Notes: generated from the letters alone by a model not told the origin. Counted from the first letter of the stretch, positions 10,357-20,456 are shown. The stretch: 64,000 nt of DNA from CANKJK01 sp040081715 (GCA_040081715.1 JBEBFY010000005.1:1-64000), one strand, 5' to 3'. Program-made: numbers and translations.

Positions 10357-11117
10357 TTCGTCGCACGATCCTGGCAGGCGCCGCTCTTCTGGCGCTTGCC
10401 ACCACGGCCACCGCCCAGCCGGGCGTGGACTTCTTCCCCTCCACGCGGTTCTTCATGGGCGCGGAGCACCTCAGCACGGACTCGGTTCACTTCAAGTGGC
10501 GCGCGGACTTTCACGGCGACGTGGACCTGGCGTCGTGGGCGCACGGCGGACGCGCGACCTTTCTGGCCAACTACGAGGTCGTGCTCGGCAACGACTTCCG
10601 CCGGTTCGATCCCGAGCAGGGCAACTACCAACTCGACGGCACGGTGTCGCAGCGCGTGGGCGGCGTCGATGTGTCTGCCGTGTTTCACCACGTCTCCCGG
10701 CATCTGTCCGACCGCGGCAAGCGGCAGGCCGTGGACTGGAATACCTGGGGGGTGCGCGCAAAGCGGACGTTTGCCCAGGGCCCCATCGCCGTGACGCTGC
10801 AGGGCGATTTCCGGGACGTGATCGCCAAGTCGTTCGTGGACTATCGCAATGAAACCGAAGGTCGAGCCAACCTGACGTACCAGTGGCGGCCCCGCATCGG
10901 CTTCATGGCCAATACCAGGCTGCGCATCGTGGGCGTGGACGGGACCGGGAACCGGGACACCCAGACGGAGGTCCGGACGGAGGGCGGCATACGCCTCAGT
11001 GGTACCGGTGGGGCGGTAGAACTGTACCTGGCTGGTGAGCGGCGTCTTGACCCGGATCTGCTGACCCTCGGCGGCCGGAGCTGGTTTGCCGCCGGATTCC
11101 GGCTGCGGAGCCGATAA
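10353..11117 (+). CDS. Exported beta-strand-rich protein, probable outer-membrane barrel
   Basis: A 254-residue protein starting at GTG 10353, with AAAGGAG about 6 bases upstream and a GTGA overlap with the lpxD stop. A signal peptide ends near TATAQ. The body is made of alternating polar/hydrophobic strands (for example FKWRADFHGDVDLASW, ISQR-type turns, WFAAGFRLRSR at the end) that suggest a small barrel. No family is recognised with confidence. Coupling to lpxD suggests an envelope role, which is inference. Confidence 0.6.
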   Translation: MIRRTILAGAALLALATTATAQPGVDFFPSTRFFMGAEHLSTDSVHFKWRADFHGDVDLASWAHGGRATFLANYEVVLGNDFRRFDPEQGNYQLDGTVSQRVGGVDVSAVFHHVSRHLSDRGKRQAVDWNTWGVRAKRTFAQGPIAVTLQGDFRDVIAKSFVDYRNETEGRANLTYQWRPRIGFMANTRLRIVGVDGTGNRDTQTEVRTEGGIRLSGTGGAVELYLAGERRLDPDLLTLGGRSWFAAGFRLRSR

Positions 11118-11153
11118 CCGCGCGGGCGGTCATTCGGCTGCGATAATCCCTGC

Positions 11154-12512
11154 ATGCGGATGCGCCTGTTCGTTGCCCTGACGGTCGCCCTGGCGGCCGG
11201 TGTGACCTGGACCCTCCGGTCACCCATCGAAGCGGCGGTGCGTCCGCCAAAGATTCAGTACCAGGCCTCGACGTTGCCCAATGGTCTGAAAGTGATCTTC
11301 TCGGAAGATCACTCCACGCCCATCGTGCACGTGTCGGTGTGGTACCACGTGGGCTCGAAGAACGAACGGCCCGGGCGGACCGGTTTTGCGCATCTGTTCG
11401 AACACATGATGTTCAAGGGCTCGAAGAACATGGAGCCCGAGTCGCACACATCCATCATCGCGAGCATCGGCGGTCAGAGCAACGCTTACACGACCGAGGA
11501 CACGACGGTGTTCTGGCAGACCCTGCCACAGCACTTCCTGCCGCTGGCGCTCTGGATGGAAGCCGACCGGATGGCCACCCTGCGCGTGGACGACGACGCA
11601 TTCAAGCGTGAGCGGGAGGTCGTGAAGGAAGAGCGCCGGATGCGGATCGAGAACCAGCCCTACGGCCGGCTCACCGAGATCATCTACGACCACGCTTTTT
11701 CGGTGCATCCCTACAAGCACCCCACGATCGGATCGATGGCCGACCTTGAGGCGGCATCGGTAGCCGACGTCCGTGAGTTCCACGACACCTACTACGTGCC
11801 CGAGAACGCCACACTCACCATCGTCGGCGACTTCGACCCGGCCCTGACGCTGCAACTGGTGACGAAGTACTTCGGCCGTGTGCCGAAGGCCACCCGGCCC
11901 GTGCCGCGCGACCTGGCGAAGGAGCCGCCGCAGACGAAGGAGCGGCGCGTGACGATCGAGGAGTCCTGGCCGTTGCCTGCCGTCGTAGTGGCGCACCACA
12001 TCATTTACGACGGACACCCGGACTCCTACCCGCTGCACATCGTGGGCAAGGTGCTGTCCGACGGCCAGAGTGCGCGCGTGACGAAGTCGCTGGTGTACGA
12101 CAAGCAGATTGCGGCCTCCGCATTCGCCAGCGGCAACATCCAGGAAGACCCGAGCCTGTTCTACGCCGTGGCGATCGTGCAGCCCGGGCACACGACCGCC
12201 GAAGCGGAGAAGGCGCTCATCGAGGAACTCGAGCGGCTGAAGCGCGAACCGATCACGCCCCGCGAGCTGCAGCGTGCCAAGAACCAGTTTGCACGCGACT
12301 ACATCATCGGGCGCGAGTCGATCCAGGAGAAGGCGCTGCACCTGGCCCACGGCGCCGTGATTCACAACGACATCACGACGGCTGATGGTGAATTCGACAT
12401 CTTCCAGAACGTGACGGCTGCGGACGTGCAGCGCGTGGCGCGCACCTACTTCACCGCTGAGAACCGGCTTGTGCTGACCGTCAACTCGAAGAAGAACGGA
12501 GCCGGGCGATGA
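11154..12512 (+). CDS. M16 family zinc peptidase, catalytic subunit type
   Basis: A 452-residue protein with a signal peptide. HLFEHMMFKGSKN holds the inverted zinc motif HxxEH, and the downstream Glu ligand is in the EREVVKEERRMR region. This is the PqqL/processing peptidase-like M16 fold with two half-domains. It likely acts in the periplasm on peptides. The next gene encodes an M16 protein without HxxEH and overlaps it by ATGA, so the two probably form an alpha/beta heterodimer like mitochondrial processing peptidase. Confidence 0.93.
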   Translation: MRMRLFVALTVALAAGVTWTLRSPIEAAVRPPKIQYQASTLPNGLKVIFSEDHSTPIVHVSVWYHVGSKNERPGRTGFAHLFEHMMFKGSKNMEPESHTSIIASIGGQSNAYTTEDTTVFWQTLPQHFLPLALWMEADRMATLRVDDDAFKREREVVKEERRMRIENQPYGRLTEIIYDHAFSVHPYKHPTIGSMADLEAASVADVREFHDTYYVPENATLTIVGDFDPALTLQLVTKYFGRVPKATRPVPRDLAKEPPQTKERRVTIEESWPLPAVVVAHHIIYDGHPDSYPLHIVGKVLSDGQSARVTKSLVYDKQIAASAFASGNIQEDPSLFYAVAIVQPGHTTAEAEKALIEELERLKREPITPRELQRAKNQFARDYIIGRESIQEKALHLAHGAVIHNDITTADGEFDIFQNVTAADVQRVARTYFTAENRLVLTVNSKKNGAGR

Positions 12513-14761
12513 GCAGCGTACGGCTCGGCGCGTTGGCGCTCCTCGTATTTGCCCTCGGTGCGGCCGCGGTCCGTGGCCAGGCCGTCAACTGGCCGTCGGA
12601 AAGCCCGCCGCGCCCGATCTCGCAGCGGGAGGCGAAGTTTCCGCCCTACCAGGTGAAGTTGCTCGGCAACGGCATGCAGGTGGTGACGGTGTCGCACCAC
12701 GAGCAGCCCTCCGTGAGCGTGCGCCTGCTCGTGCGCGCGGGCGCCGTGCACAACCCGGCCGGCAAGCCCGGCGTGGCGTCCATGGCAGCGGCGCTCCTGG
12801 ACCAGGGCACGACGACGAAGTCCGCGGCGCAGATCGCGGATCAGATCGACTACATCGGCGGCGCGCTGGGTACCGGCGCGGGCAGCGACCTGAGTTTCGT
12901 CAATGCGGTCGTGATGAAGGATTCCTTCGACGTGGCCATGGACCTGATGGCCGACATCGTGCGGAACCCGGCGTTCGCACCGGAGGAACTGGAGCGCCAG
13001 AAGCAGCAGGCGCTCTCGAGCCTCCAGGTGAGCCGCACCGACGCCGCCTACGTGGCCAGTTCCGTGTTCGACAGGCTGGTATTCGGCTTCCATCCGTACG
13101 GGCAGCCCAATACCGGCACCCCGGAGACCCTGGCGCGCATCACGCGCGCGGACCTGCAGGCGTATCACAAGGCCTGGTTCGTGCCGAACAACATGCTGCT
13201 GGCCATCGTGGGCGACGTCACGAGCGACGAAGCCCTGGCGACGGCTGAGCGCGTGTTCGGCAAGTGGGCGCGCGTGGATCTGCCCGTGATGACCGTGCCG
13301 GAGCCCCCGCCCGCAACCCGCCGCGTGATCGTGGTGGACATGCCTGGCGCCGTGCAGACCGAAGTCCGGGTGGGGCAGATCGGGATTCCCCGCAAGCACA
13401 ACGACTATCTGCCGATGGATCTGGCGATCCGGATCCTGGGTGGTGAGGGCGCCAACCGCCTGCATCGGGTGCTGCGCTCCGAGCGCGGCCTGACCTACGG
13501 AGCGCAAGCCGACAGCGAGATGATGAAGCTCTCCGGAAACTTTGTGGCAGAGACCAACACAAAGACGAGCACGACCGGCGAAGTGCTGCGCCTGATCTTC
13601 GACGAGTACGCGAAGATGCAGCGGGATCGGGTGGGGGAGCGCGAGCTCGGGGACGCGCAGGCCTACGTTGCGGGCGCCTTCCCGCTCACCATCGAAATTC
13701 CCGACGCGATCGCCACCCAGGTGCTCAATACACTCTTCTATGAGCTGCCGCTCTCGGACGTCGGTACCTTCGCCCAGCGCGTGCAGTCGGTGACGCCCGA
13801 GGACATTCAGCGCGTGGCGCGCCAGTACATTCATCCCGACCGGCTGTCGGTCGTGCTCGTGGGTGACTCGGCGGCGTTCTTACCCCAGCTCAAGGCGATT
13901 GGCGTCACCAACTACGAGGTGATTCCGTTCGACCAGCTCGACGTCACGTCCGCATCGCTGAAGAAGGAATCGCCCCGCGCCAGCCTCGCACCAGGAGGAG
14001 CCGCTGGTGGAGGCGTGTGGCCCGTGCCGGGTGCCGCGGCGGGACGCCGGCCCGCCTACGCTCCGCAGGGCGCCGTCGCAGGGGCGGACTCGCGGGCGCG
14101 CGATGTAATTGACCGCGCCGTGGTGGCCAAAGGCGGCCTGGCGACGCTCAAGGGCGTGAGGACGCTGGTGGCCGAGGCGACCACGACCTTTCAGACGCCG
14201 CAGGGGCCGGTGTCGTCGTCGAGCACGAGCACCGTGGCCTATCCCGACCGCATGCGCGTGGACGGCAAGGTGGCGAACGTGAGTGTGGTACAGGCCTACA
14301 ACGCCGGGACAGCCTGGGTGAGCGACCCATCCGGCGTGCACGACGTGCCTGCCGAGATGGGCGAAGGCTTTGCCGACAGCATGCGCCGCGACCTCATCAC
14401 GCTGCTTGTGGGTGCCGCCCAGGGGACGACCCCGGTCAGGCTGCTTCCAGAGGAGGGTGCGGAGGGCCTCGTGTTGACGGTGCTGGAGGTGAACGGCACC
14501 GCCGACGCGGATCGTCCTATGCGCCTCTGGCTGGACGCGAAGGGGCATGTGGCGCGACTCGCGTTTGCGGGCGTGGGTCCCGACGGGCGTGCCGCGCGGA
14601 TGGAGGAGCGGTTCTCCGACTACCGCGACGTGAGCGGCGTGCAGATTCCCTTCAGGTCCGAGCTGCGGCAGAACGGCAAGGTCGTCGCCGAGAGCGTGTT
14701 CACCCGCGTGACGATCAACGCGCCCGTCGACGCGACCCGCTTCGACAAGCCGCGCCGGTAG
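12509..14761 (+). CDS. M16 family non-catalytic subunit with C-terminal lipoprotein-like domain
   Basis: A 750-residue protein with a signal peptide (ending near AVRGQ). Residues of about 30-475 form the M16 fold (LGNGMQVVTVSHHEQPSVSVRL) but the HxxEH position reads MAAALLDQGTTTKS, so the zinc site is lost. A Gly/Ala-rich linker (about 490-530) leads to a C-terminal domain of about 220 residues (KGGLATLKGVRTLVAEATT) that resembles the outer-membrane lipoprotein-sorting/LolA-like fold. It is coupled to the active M16 gene upstream and followed at once by lpxB. Confidence 0.88.
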   Translation: MSSVRLGALALLVFALGAAAVRGQAVNWPSESPPRPISQREAKFPPYQVKLLGNGMQVVTVSHHEQPSVSVRLLVRAGAVHNPAGKPGVASMAAALLDQGTTTKSAAQIADQIDYIGGALGTGAGSDLSFVNAVVMKDSFDVAMDLMADIVRNPAFAPEELERQKQQALSSLQVSRTDAAYVASSVFDRLVFGFHPYGQPNTGTPETLARITRADLQAYHKAWFVPNNMLLAIVGDVTSDEALATAERVFGKWARVDLPVMTVPEPPPATRRVIVVDMPGAVQTEVRVGQIGIPRKHNDYLPMDLAIRILGGEGANRLHRVLRSERGLTYGAQADSEMMKLSGNFVAETNTKTSTTGEVLRLIFDEYAKMQRDRVGERELGDAQAYVAGAFPLTIEIPDAIATQVLNTLFYELPLSDVGTFAQRVQSVTPEDIQRVARQYIHPDRLSVVLVGDSAAFLPQLKAIGVTNYEVIPFDQLDVTSASLKKESPRASLAPGGAAGGGVWPVPGAAAGRRPAYAPQGAVAGADSRARDVIDRAVVAKGGLATLKGVRTLVAEATTTFQTPQGPVSSSSTSTVAYPDRMRVDGKVANVSVVQAYNAGTAWVSDPSGVHDVPAEMGEGFADSMRRDLITLLVGAAQGTTPVRLLPEEGAEGLVLTVLEVNGTADADRPMRLWLDAKGHVARLAFAGVGPDGRAARMEERFSDYRDVSGVQIPFRSELRQNGKVVAESVFTRVTINAPVDATRFDKPRR

Positions 14762-15976
14762 GTGTCCACCTGCATGAACTCCGGCGCATCATCTGAGCTG
14801 GCTGTGCCGGGTGCCGTGCCGGCCGGCCGCGCGCTCCGCGTGATGATGTCGTGCGGAGAGCCGTCGGGCGACCTCTACGCCGCGGACCTGGCCCGCGCAC
14901 TGCAGGCACAGGCTCCGGGCATCGAGATCCGCGGGATGGGCGGCCCCAGGCTTCGCGAGGCTGGCGCCCACCTGATCGCCGACTTCCAGGGCATTTCCGT
15001 GACCGGCCTCACCGAGGCTATTCGCGTGGTGCCGCGCTCGCTCGCGCTCATCAAGCGGTTGGTGGCGGACGCCGTGGCCAACCGTCCAGACGTGTTCGTG
15101 GCGGTTGACTTTCCCGACTTCAACTTCCGGCTGATGGCTGCCCTGAAGAAGCTCGGCATTCCCATCGTCTACTACATCAGCCCGCAGCTCTGGGCCTGGC
15201 GGGCCAGCCGCATGAAGACGATGCAGGCGTGCGTGGACCGCATCCTCGTGATCTTTCCGTTCGAACAGCAGCTCTACGCAAACGCGGGCGTCGATGCGCG
15301 CTTCGTGGGCCATCCGATGGTGGAAACGGCGCGGCCGACCGAATCGCGCGAGCGGTTCCTGCAGAGCCTTGGCCTGAACCCCGCGTGGCCGACCATTGCC
15401 CTGCTCCCAGGCAGCCGGCACAACGAGCTCAGCCGTCTCGTTCCGGTGCTCAGCAAGGCCGTGCCGATCATTCTGCAGGAACTGGCCCGCGCGCAGTTCG
15501 TGGTGGCGGCTGCTCCTGGCCTTGATGACCGCGAGTTTGCGCCTTTCGAGTGCGGCGACAAGGGCCGGCCGGTGCTGGTGCACGGCCGGACCGACGACGT
15601 GATTGCCAGTAGCGATGTCGTCATCACCGCTTCTGGCACCGCCACCGTACAGACGGCGCTGCACGAGAAGCCCATGGTGGTTGTCTACAAACTCTCGGCC
15701 ACAACGTATGCCCTGGCCAAGCCTTTCGCGCTGGTAGACATGTACGCCATGCCGAACCTGATTGCCGGGCGACGCATCGTGCCTGAACTCATCCAGGGCG
15801 GCTGCACCCCGAAACGCGTGGCGGAGGAGGCAGTGCGCTATTTCACCCAGCCCGGGCTGCGGGAGAAGGTGAGCGAGGCCCTGGCCGGCGTGCGGGCCAA
15901 GCTGGGGGAACCGGGCGCCAGTGGCCGTGCCGCCGCCGCCGTGCTCGAAGTCGTGCGCGCCCGTCCGTCGCGCTAG
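14762..15976 (+). CDS. lpxB: Lipid-A-disaccharide synthase
   Basis: About 400 residues, full length. It condenses UDP-2,3-diacylglucosamine with lipid X to make the lipid A disaccharide. Family motifs: MMSCGEPSGDLYAADL at the N-terminus, FQGISVTGLTEA, YYISPQLWAWR, VGHPMVE, LLPGSRHNE and SGTATVQTAL. GTG 14762 directly follows the M16 stop; ATG 14774 is an alternative. Two more partial copies of this gene lie at 20248-20456 and 27585-28349, bordering the accessory region. Confidence 0.96.
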   Translation: MSTCMNSGASSELAVPGAVPAGRALRVMMSCGEPSGDLYAADLARALQAQAPGIEIRGMGGPRLREAGAHLIADFQGISVTGLTEAIRVVPRSLALIKRLVADAVANRPDVFVAVDFPDFNFRLMAALKKLGIPIVYYISPQLWAWRASRMKTMQACVDRILVIFPFEQQLYANAGVDARFVGHPMVETARPTESRERFLQSLGLNPAWPTIALLPGSRHNELSRLVPVLSKAVPIILQELARAQFVVAAAPGLDDREFAPFECGDKGRPVLVHGRTDDVIASSDVVITASGTATVQTALHEKPMVVVYKLSATTYALAKPFALVDMYAMPNLIAGRRIVPELIQGGCTPKRVAEEAVRYFTQPGLREKVSEALAGVRAKLGEPGASGRAAAAVLEVVRARPSR

Positions 15977-15978
15977 CG

Positions 15979-17277
15979 ATGGGCGCGGTGTTGCAATTCC
16001 CCCGCTGGAACGCTGTGCGCGTCGTGTGCTGGCTGGGCCTCGCGGTCCTGTGTCCGCTCACGGCCGGCGCCGAGGACGGCGACCTTGGCGAGGACTGGCG
16101 CCAGGAGAAGGCGACCCTGGCCGAGCACTGCGGCAAGCCCGAACTCGACGCGCTTCGCACCTGTCTCGGCACGCTCACCTCAGGCGTACCCGTACGGTTG
16201 CTCCTCGGCGGGCTGCCACCGCAAAGCGGCCTGAGCGCCGGTCTCGAACTGGCCGAGCGTCACCCCATGGGCCGGTCCGGCCAGCTCGCATGGGAAGCCG
16301 GCGCTGTTGTATCGCATCGCGGATCCTGGCGCACCGGGGCAGCGCTGTCCATGCGGCCGGGGACGTCGGGTCCGCACGTTGACGTGTTCGCATCGACCAC
16401 CACCGCACGCCGGCTTAACTTCTTCGGATCCGGCCCCGAGGCCACCCGCGACGGGCGCACGCGCTTCGGCGAGCGTCAGGCAATGGCTGGTGGTGCCGCG
16501 ACATGGCCGATCGGCGGACCGCGCTGGCTGGCCGCGCTGAAGCCCGAGGTGAGCGGTGGCGTGACTGGGCGCTGGGTGCGGGTGCTGCGTGATGATGCGG
16601 CACCCGGGTTTGCCGGCGACGTGTATGGGGAGGCCGAGGCGCCGGGGATTACCCGGCGCCTCGGCCGATTCCTTGAAGTGCGGGAGACCGTGCGCGTGGC
16701 GCCAATCCTGAGTGGCGGCCGTGCCAGCCTCGACTACCGCGTGTCCTGGCAGCAGTTCCACGACCGTGACAAAGCCGGCTTCTCGTTCCGGCGGTGGACC
16801 GTGGACCTCGCGCAGACGGTCGCCCTCGGCGCCCCGGGCATCGGTGGGCAGCCGGCCCGGCGCCTGGCCGGACTCCGGCTGCTGATGCGCAGCGCCGCCA
16901 CGGACGAGCGCCAGCGCGTGCCGTTCTATCTGCAGCCGACGATGGGCGGTTCAGACCTTGACGGGGATCGGCTCTCAGCCGGTTTTCAGGATTACAGGTT
17001 CCGCGCGCCCCATCTGGCCCTCGTGCAGGCGCGGGTCGAGCACGCCCTGGCCGGGCCCGTGCGGCTGCTGCTGGAAGGGGAGTGGGGTCAGGTGGCCGAG
17101 CGCCGCAACGCGCTGAGCCTGCGTGATTTCGAGCGCAACGTCACCGTCGGTATAGTCGTGCGTGGCGAAGGGTATCCGCAGATCAACCTGTTGCTGGCCT
17201 GGTCACGGGAAGGTCGTCACACCATCCTTTCGATGGCGCCGCAGGCCGGTGACACCTGGCGGCCGCGTCTGTTCTAG
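15979..17277 (+). CDS. Exported outer-membrane barrel protein (surface antigen-like)
   Basis: A 432-residue protein with a signal peptide ending near TAGA. Repeated amphipathic strands and short turns fill the length, and the last residues are W-R-P-R-L-F, an aromatic C-terminus as expected for outer-membrane barrels. Strands such as QYRFRAPHLALVQARVEHALAG recall the Omp85/BamA barrel. There is no recognisable POTRA repeat. It lies two bases after lpxB, so it is likely co-transcribed; its function is unknown. Confidence 0.6.
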   Translation: MGAVLQFPRWNAVRVVCWLGLAVLCPLTAGAEDGDLGEDWRQEKATLAEHCGKPELDALRTCLGTLTSGVPVRLLLGGLPPQSGLSAGLELAERHPMGRSGQLAWEAGAVVSHRGSWRTGAALSMRPGTSGPHVDVFASTTTARRLNFFGSGPEATRDGRTRFGERQAMAGGAATWPIGGPRWLAALKPEVSGGVTGRWVRVLRDDAAPGFAGDVYGEAEAPGITRRLGRFLEVRETVRVAPILSGGRASLDYRVSWQQFHDRDKAGFSFRRWTVDLAQTVALGAPGIGGQPARRLAGLRLLMRSAATDERQRVPFYLQPTMGGSDLDGDRLSAGFQDYRFRAPHLALVQARVEHALAGPVRLLLEGEWGQVAERRNALSLRDFERNVTVGIVVRGEGYPQINLLLAWSREGRHTILSMAPQAGDTWRPRLF

Positions 17278-17351
17278 CGTAGCCTCGACGCCTCCGATCC
17301 AACACGCCACGGCATCGCGAACGCAGCATAATCTGGGGCGAGGACTGACCC

Positions 17352-18380
17352 GTGGCCGATCCGACCTTCCCTTCGCCCTGGCAAGCACCACCAGCCCCAG
17401 CGCTATCGAATTCCTGGGACATGGGCATTCAGATCAACCAAATGGATCCGACCGCGGTGATCGCTGATCTCGATCGACAGAGCGCCGCCCGCATCAAGGA
17501 CGCGTTCGGTCGGGACATTTCGTTGAGTGCGCTCATCGGCCTGCTGGCCCGGTTCAGCGCGGGCTCGCTCAGCGACCAGGAGCTCGTCGACGTCATCGAG
17601 ATGGGCATCTACTTCGCGCGGGTGAAGATGGAGTGGGCGGAAGCCGCGGCGAATCTTGAATACTGGCTGGTTGCTGGCAACGATGCCGCACCGCAACGCG
17701 TGATGAAGGCCGCGCTCATCCGCGACCTCGACAACATCGAAAGCGCGTTGTGCGGAAAGCACTACGAGGACATCGTCGCGGGCGTGTCGAACCGGCTCCA
17801 CGCGGTGGGCGAGCTCTTTCCAAAGGAGCCCGACATCATTACGGGGGCGTCAGGCGAGGCAATCTTCCTGACACCGGCCGAGAGCCCGCTCACCGCCGGC
17901 GGCGAGGAAGTGCTCTACAAGCAGTCCAGCGTGCTCACCACCGGTGAGCGGGGCGATATCTACAACGCCGTTGGCGCCGTCACGCTCGTCTCGCGGGTCA
18001 CCGTCCGCTCGGAGAGGCTCCAAGCCGGCGGCTGGCAGGTGGCCATCGTCGACTGGGAATGCTGGTTCTGGGACGCCTACGACTGGAACAAGGATGTTGG
18101 CGTGTCGATTCCAGTCCACTTATTCGACAGACTCGGGGTGCCGGCGGAGTATCGCCCGACGCTCGAAAACGCCCTTGCGCTCACTGGTATCAACAAGGAC
18201 GTGCTCGAGGAGATCAAGGTCCAGGACGAAACGATGAAGCAGATCGAGGGCAAGACCATTGCAATGCCCGACGGGCGTCAGATGAAGCCGAAGTCGTATC
18301 TCATCTACGGCGACAGCTCCTGGCGCTTCGACTCGGGAGCGTTCTGCGATGGGAAACCGATGACCTTCACGGTCACATGA
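17352..18380 (+). CDS. Unknown soluble protein of the accessory region
   Basis: A 342-residue protein with no signal peptide, starting at GTG 17352 (ATG 17421, giving MGIQINQMD, is a plausible shorter start). The N-terminal half is helical (SALIGLLARFSAGSLSDQ, AEAAANLEYWLV). The C-terminal half is strand-rich with VDWECWFWDAYDWNKDVG, an unusual Trp/Asp cluster. I recognise no family. The gene converges on the next unknown gene with only six bases between stops. Base use is less G/C-extreme than in lpxB or the M16 genes, suggesting acquisition. Confidence 0.65.
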   Translation: MADPTFPSPWQAPPAPALSNSWDMGIQINQMDPTAVIADLDRQSAARIKDAFGRDISLSALIGLLARFSAGSLSDQELVDVIEMGIYFARVKMEWAEAAANLEYWLVAGNDAAPQRVMKAALIRDLDNIESALCGKHYEDIVAGVSNRLHAVGELFPKEPDIITGASGEAIFLTPAESPLTAGGEEVLYKQSSVLTTGERGDIYNAVGAVTLVSRVTVRSERLQAGGWQVAIVDWECWFWDAYDWNKDVGVSIPVHLFDRLGVPAEYRPTLENALALTGINKDVLEEIKVQDETMKQIEGKTIAMPDGRQMKPKSYLIYGDSSWRFDSGAFCDGKPMTFTVT

Positions 18381-18386
18381 CCCGCG

Positions 18387-20045
18387 TCAGGTTCCCGGCG
18401 TCTCCGTTGTGTCCTTGTCGTCGCAGCACTCACCGAAGACACGGCGGTAGGCCACCGCTTTAGCGACCGGGTCGGTAATCGCGTCCACGATCGCCAGACC
18501 CTGTTCGACCTTCTTGTTGGCGAGGTGCGCGCTCGTGTAGGCGGCCTCCTGGAGCTGCATGTTGTAGCAGTCGAGCGCTTCGCCCTGCCCAAGCAGCGCG
18601 TCGACCATAACCGAGGGCGTTCTCACGATCCGGTGGGTGACGTCCACGATGATGCCGTCGAACGACTTGTCCCTGTACGTCTGCGTCAGCCCCTTCTTCT
18701 TTCGCACGACGGATCCCTTCGACGGAGGCGCCGACGGGTCGATGCAGTTGCCTGACTGCTCTTCGACCTTTTCGATAAAGCTCGTGCGATTGCCTTGGTA
18801 GTCCGGAATGTTGCACAAGTGCTCGAAGATCGTGTTCTTGACCTCCTTGACCGTCTCCTGGTCGGCCAGCACCCGCCGGAGCAGGCTGCCGAGCGAGGAG
18901 AGCGACGCGGTCTTCCGGCTCTCCTTGAAGCCGTTCGAGTAGACGAACGACACGTCATGGAGGTAGGTGACCGTGTAGTACTCCTGCAGCAACTGCCGGA
19001 AGACGAAGTTCAGCACGCGGCTGCGGTTCGTGTTCTCGAGCGTGCGTGCGGTCGTCACCTCGGTCTCGGTGATCGAACTCGACGTCGTCTCGGTGTTGAT
19101 CTCGACCTGGCGCTGGGTATCGGCGGTCTGCACGTGGTGATTCACCGCGCTCGTCAGCGTGTCCACCTGCGAACCGACGGCCTCGCTCATCGTGTTGACC
19201 GACGACGCGGATCCCTTTGAGTCGCCTCCGAGCTTTACTACGCCCAAATTCACGCCGCCGCTGACGCCGGCTTCGGCCGACATCGTGTCGGTGTCGGTTT
19301 CCGTCGAGCTCTCGCTCTGGCTGGTGCTTTCCTCCACTGTCGTCTGGAGGTCGTCCGTGCAGGATTCGCTGTAGCTGTCGAGCACGCTCTGCGAGGACGC
19401 GCGCGTCTCTTCGTTGTGCTGGTAGTTGCGGATGGAGATGGTCGTCTTCTCTCCAGGCAGCAGGCTGAACGTGCTGAGCGTCTGTCCCGCCCCGTAGTCG
19501 CCGAGGTAGGACGCCATCCTCATGCGCATGACGAGGTAGAGTGCAGGCCGCACTTCCTCGGGTTCCTTCGCGAACTTCAGGCCCTGCTTTCCCGAGACTC
19601 GCTTGTACAGGACTGGCATGTAGCCATCGTTGATCTTGTTGGCGATGTGATCAGTCGAGAATCCGACCGATTTCGTCGAGATCGGCACGTTCGCCGCTTT
19701 GACCACCAGCCCGGACTTCGTCGCCGGCGACGTCGAGTTCAGGTTCAATGCGAGGTCTTGAAGCTCGGGGATCGGCGAGTACGCCTTCCCGTTGACGACG
19801 CGTGTGATCGAATCGACATTGAGCTTGTCGGCCTTCCGCTCGGCTTCGAGCTGCGACCAGTAGCTGTTCTTCGGACGCTCGAGCTCCTTCGGCTTGAACT
19901 TGGCCTGCGGGACGTCGAGCTCGATGAGACTGACGACCTCGTAGGAGACCGCCTGCGGCAGGTTGTAGTTCAGGACGGAGGCGCTGCCGTGTTCGTCGAG
20001 CTTGCTGAGCGGTTCTCTGGCGATACAGGAAGTCTTCGTTTCCAC
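18387..20045 (-). CDS. Unknown protein with long Ser/Thr/Glu-rich central region
   Basis: A 552-residue protein, GTG start at 20045, with no signal peptide. Residues of about 215-345 are very rich in Ser, Thr, Glu and Asp (repeated SSTETDTDT-type runs and SITETEVTTARTLE), likely an extended helical or coiled region. It is flanked by a structured N-terminal half with LPGEKTTISIRNYQ and a C-terminal half with VTYLHDVSFVYSNGFKES and DGIIVDVTHRIVRTPS. The C-terminal end carries a Cys pair (GECCDDKD). No family is recognised. It converges with the 342-residue gene, and the two may be a functional pair. Confidence 0.65.
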   Translation of the reverse strand: METKTSCIAREPLSKLDEHGSASVLNYNLPQAVSYEVVSLIELDVPQAKFKPKELERPKNSYWSQLEAERKADKLNVDSITRVVNGKAYSPIPELQDLALNLNSTSPATKSGLVVKAANVPISTKSVGFSTDHIANKINDGYMPVLYKRVSGKQGLKFAKEPEEVRPALYLVMRMRMASYLGDYGAGQTLSTFSLLPGEKTTISIRNYQHNEETRASSQSVLDSYSESCTDDLQTTVEESTSQSESSTETDTDTMSAEAGVSGGVNLGVVKLGGDSKGSASSVNTMSEAVGSQVDTLTSAVNHHVQTADTQRQVEINTETTSSSITETEVTTARTLENTNRSRVLNFVFRQLLQEYYTVTYLHDVSFVYSNGFKESRKTASLSSLGSLLRRVLADQETVKEVKNTIFEHLCNIPDYQGNRTSFIEKVEEQSGNCIDPSAPPSKGSVVRKKKGLTQTYRDKSFDGIIVDVTHRIVRTPSVMVDALLGQGEALDCYNMQLQEAAYTSAHLANKKVEQGLAIVDAITDPVAKAVAYRRVFGECCDDKDTTETPGT

Positions 20046-20247
20046 GCGGCCTCTCTTGTTGGCGGGGAGGGCTCGGAGTACCCTGCCGGTTGGTCGCGAG
20101 ATTGTAGACTGCTTCCGCTTGGTCAGCGCGTCTCGAATCTCGCATGGCGCCAGTGTCCAGGAATCGCCTGGCCAGAACCTGGCGCACTCGTCTACGACGC
20201 GCTCGGCGCAGTCGTGTCTGTGTGCCCCCGGCTACCCAGGGGCAATC

Positions 20248-20456
20248 TGCGCTGGCCAGGCCCTTCGCCCTTGTCGACATGTACGCCATGCCGAACCTGA
20301 TCGCGGGTCGCCGCATCGTGCCTGAGCTGATCCAGGGCGGCTGCGCCCCGAAACGCGTCGCAGAAGAGGCAGTGCGCTACTTCACCTAACCCGGGTTGCG
20401 GCAGAAGGTGAGCGCCGACCTGGCCGGCGTGCGGGCCAAGCTCGGGGAGCCTGGCG
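20248..20456 (+). pseudogene. lpxB: lpxB 3' relic (left border of the inverted-repeat segment)
   Basis: The plus strand reads through LVDMYAMPNLIAGRRIV, PELIQGGC and PKRVAEEAVRYF, matching about residues 317-381 of LpxB encoded at 14762-15976. A TAA at 20387-20389 replaces the Gln codon found in both other copies, and both ends of the gene are missing. Many third-position differences show it is an old, diverged fragment, not a recent duplication. Its right end abuts the left inverted repeat at 20457. Confidence 0.9.
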
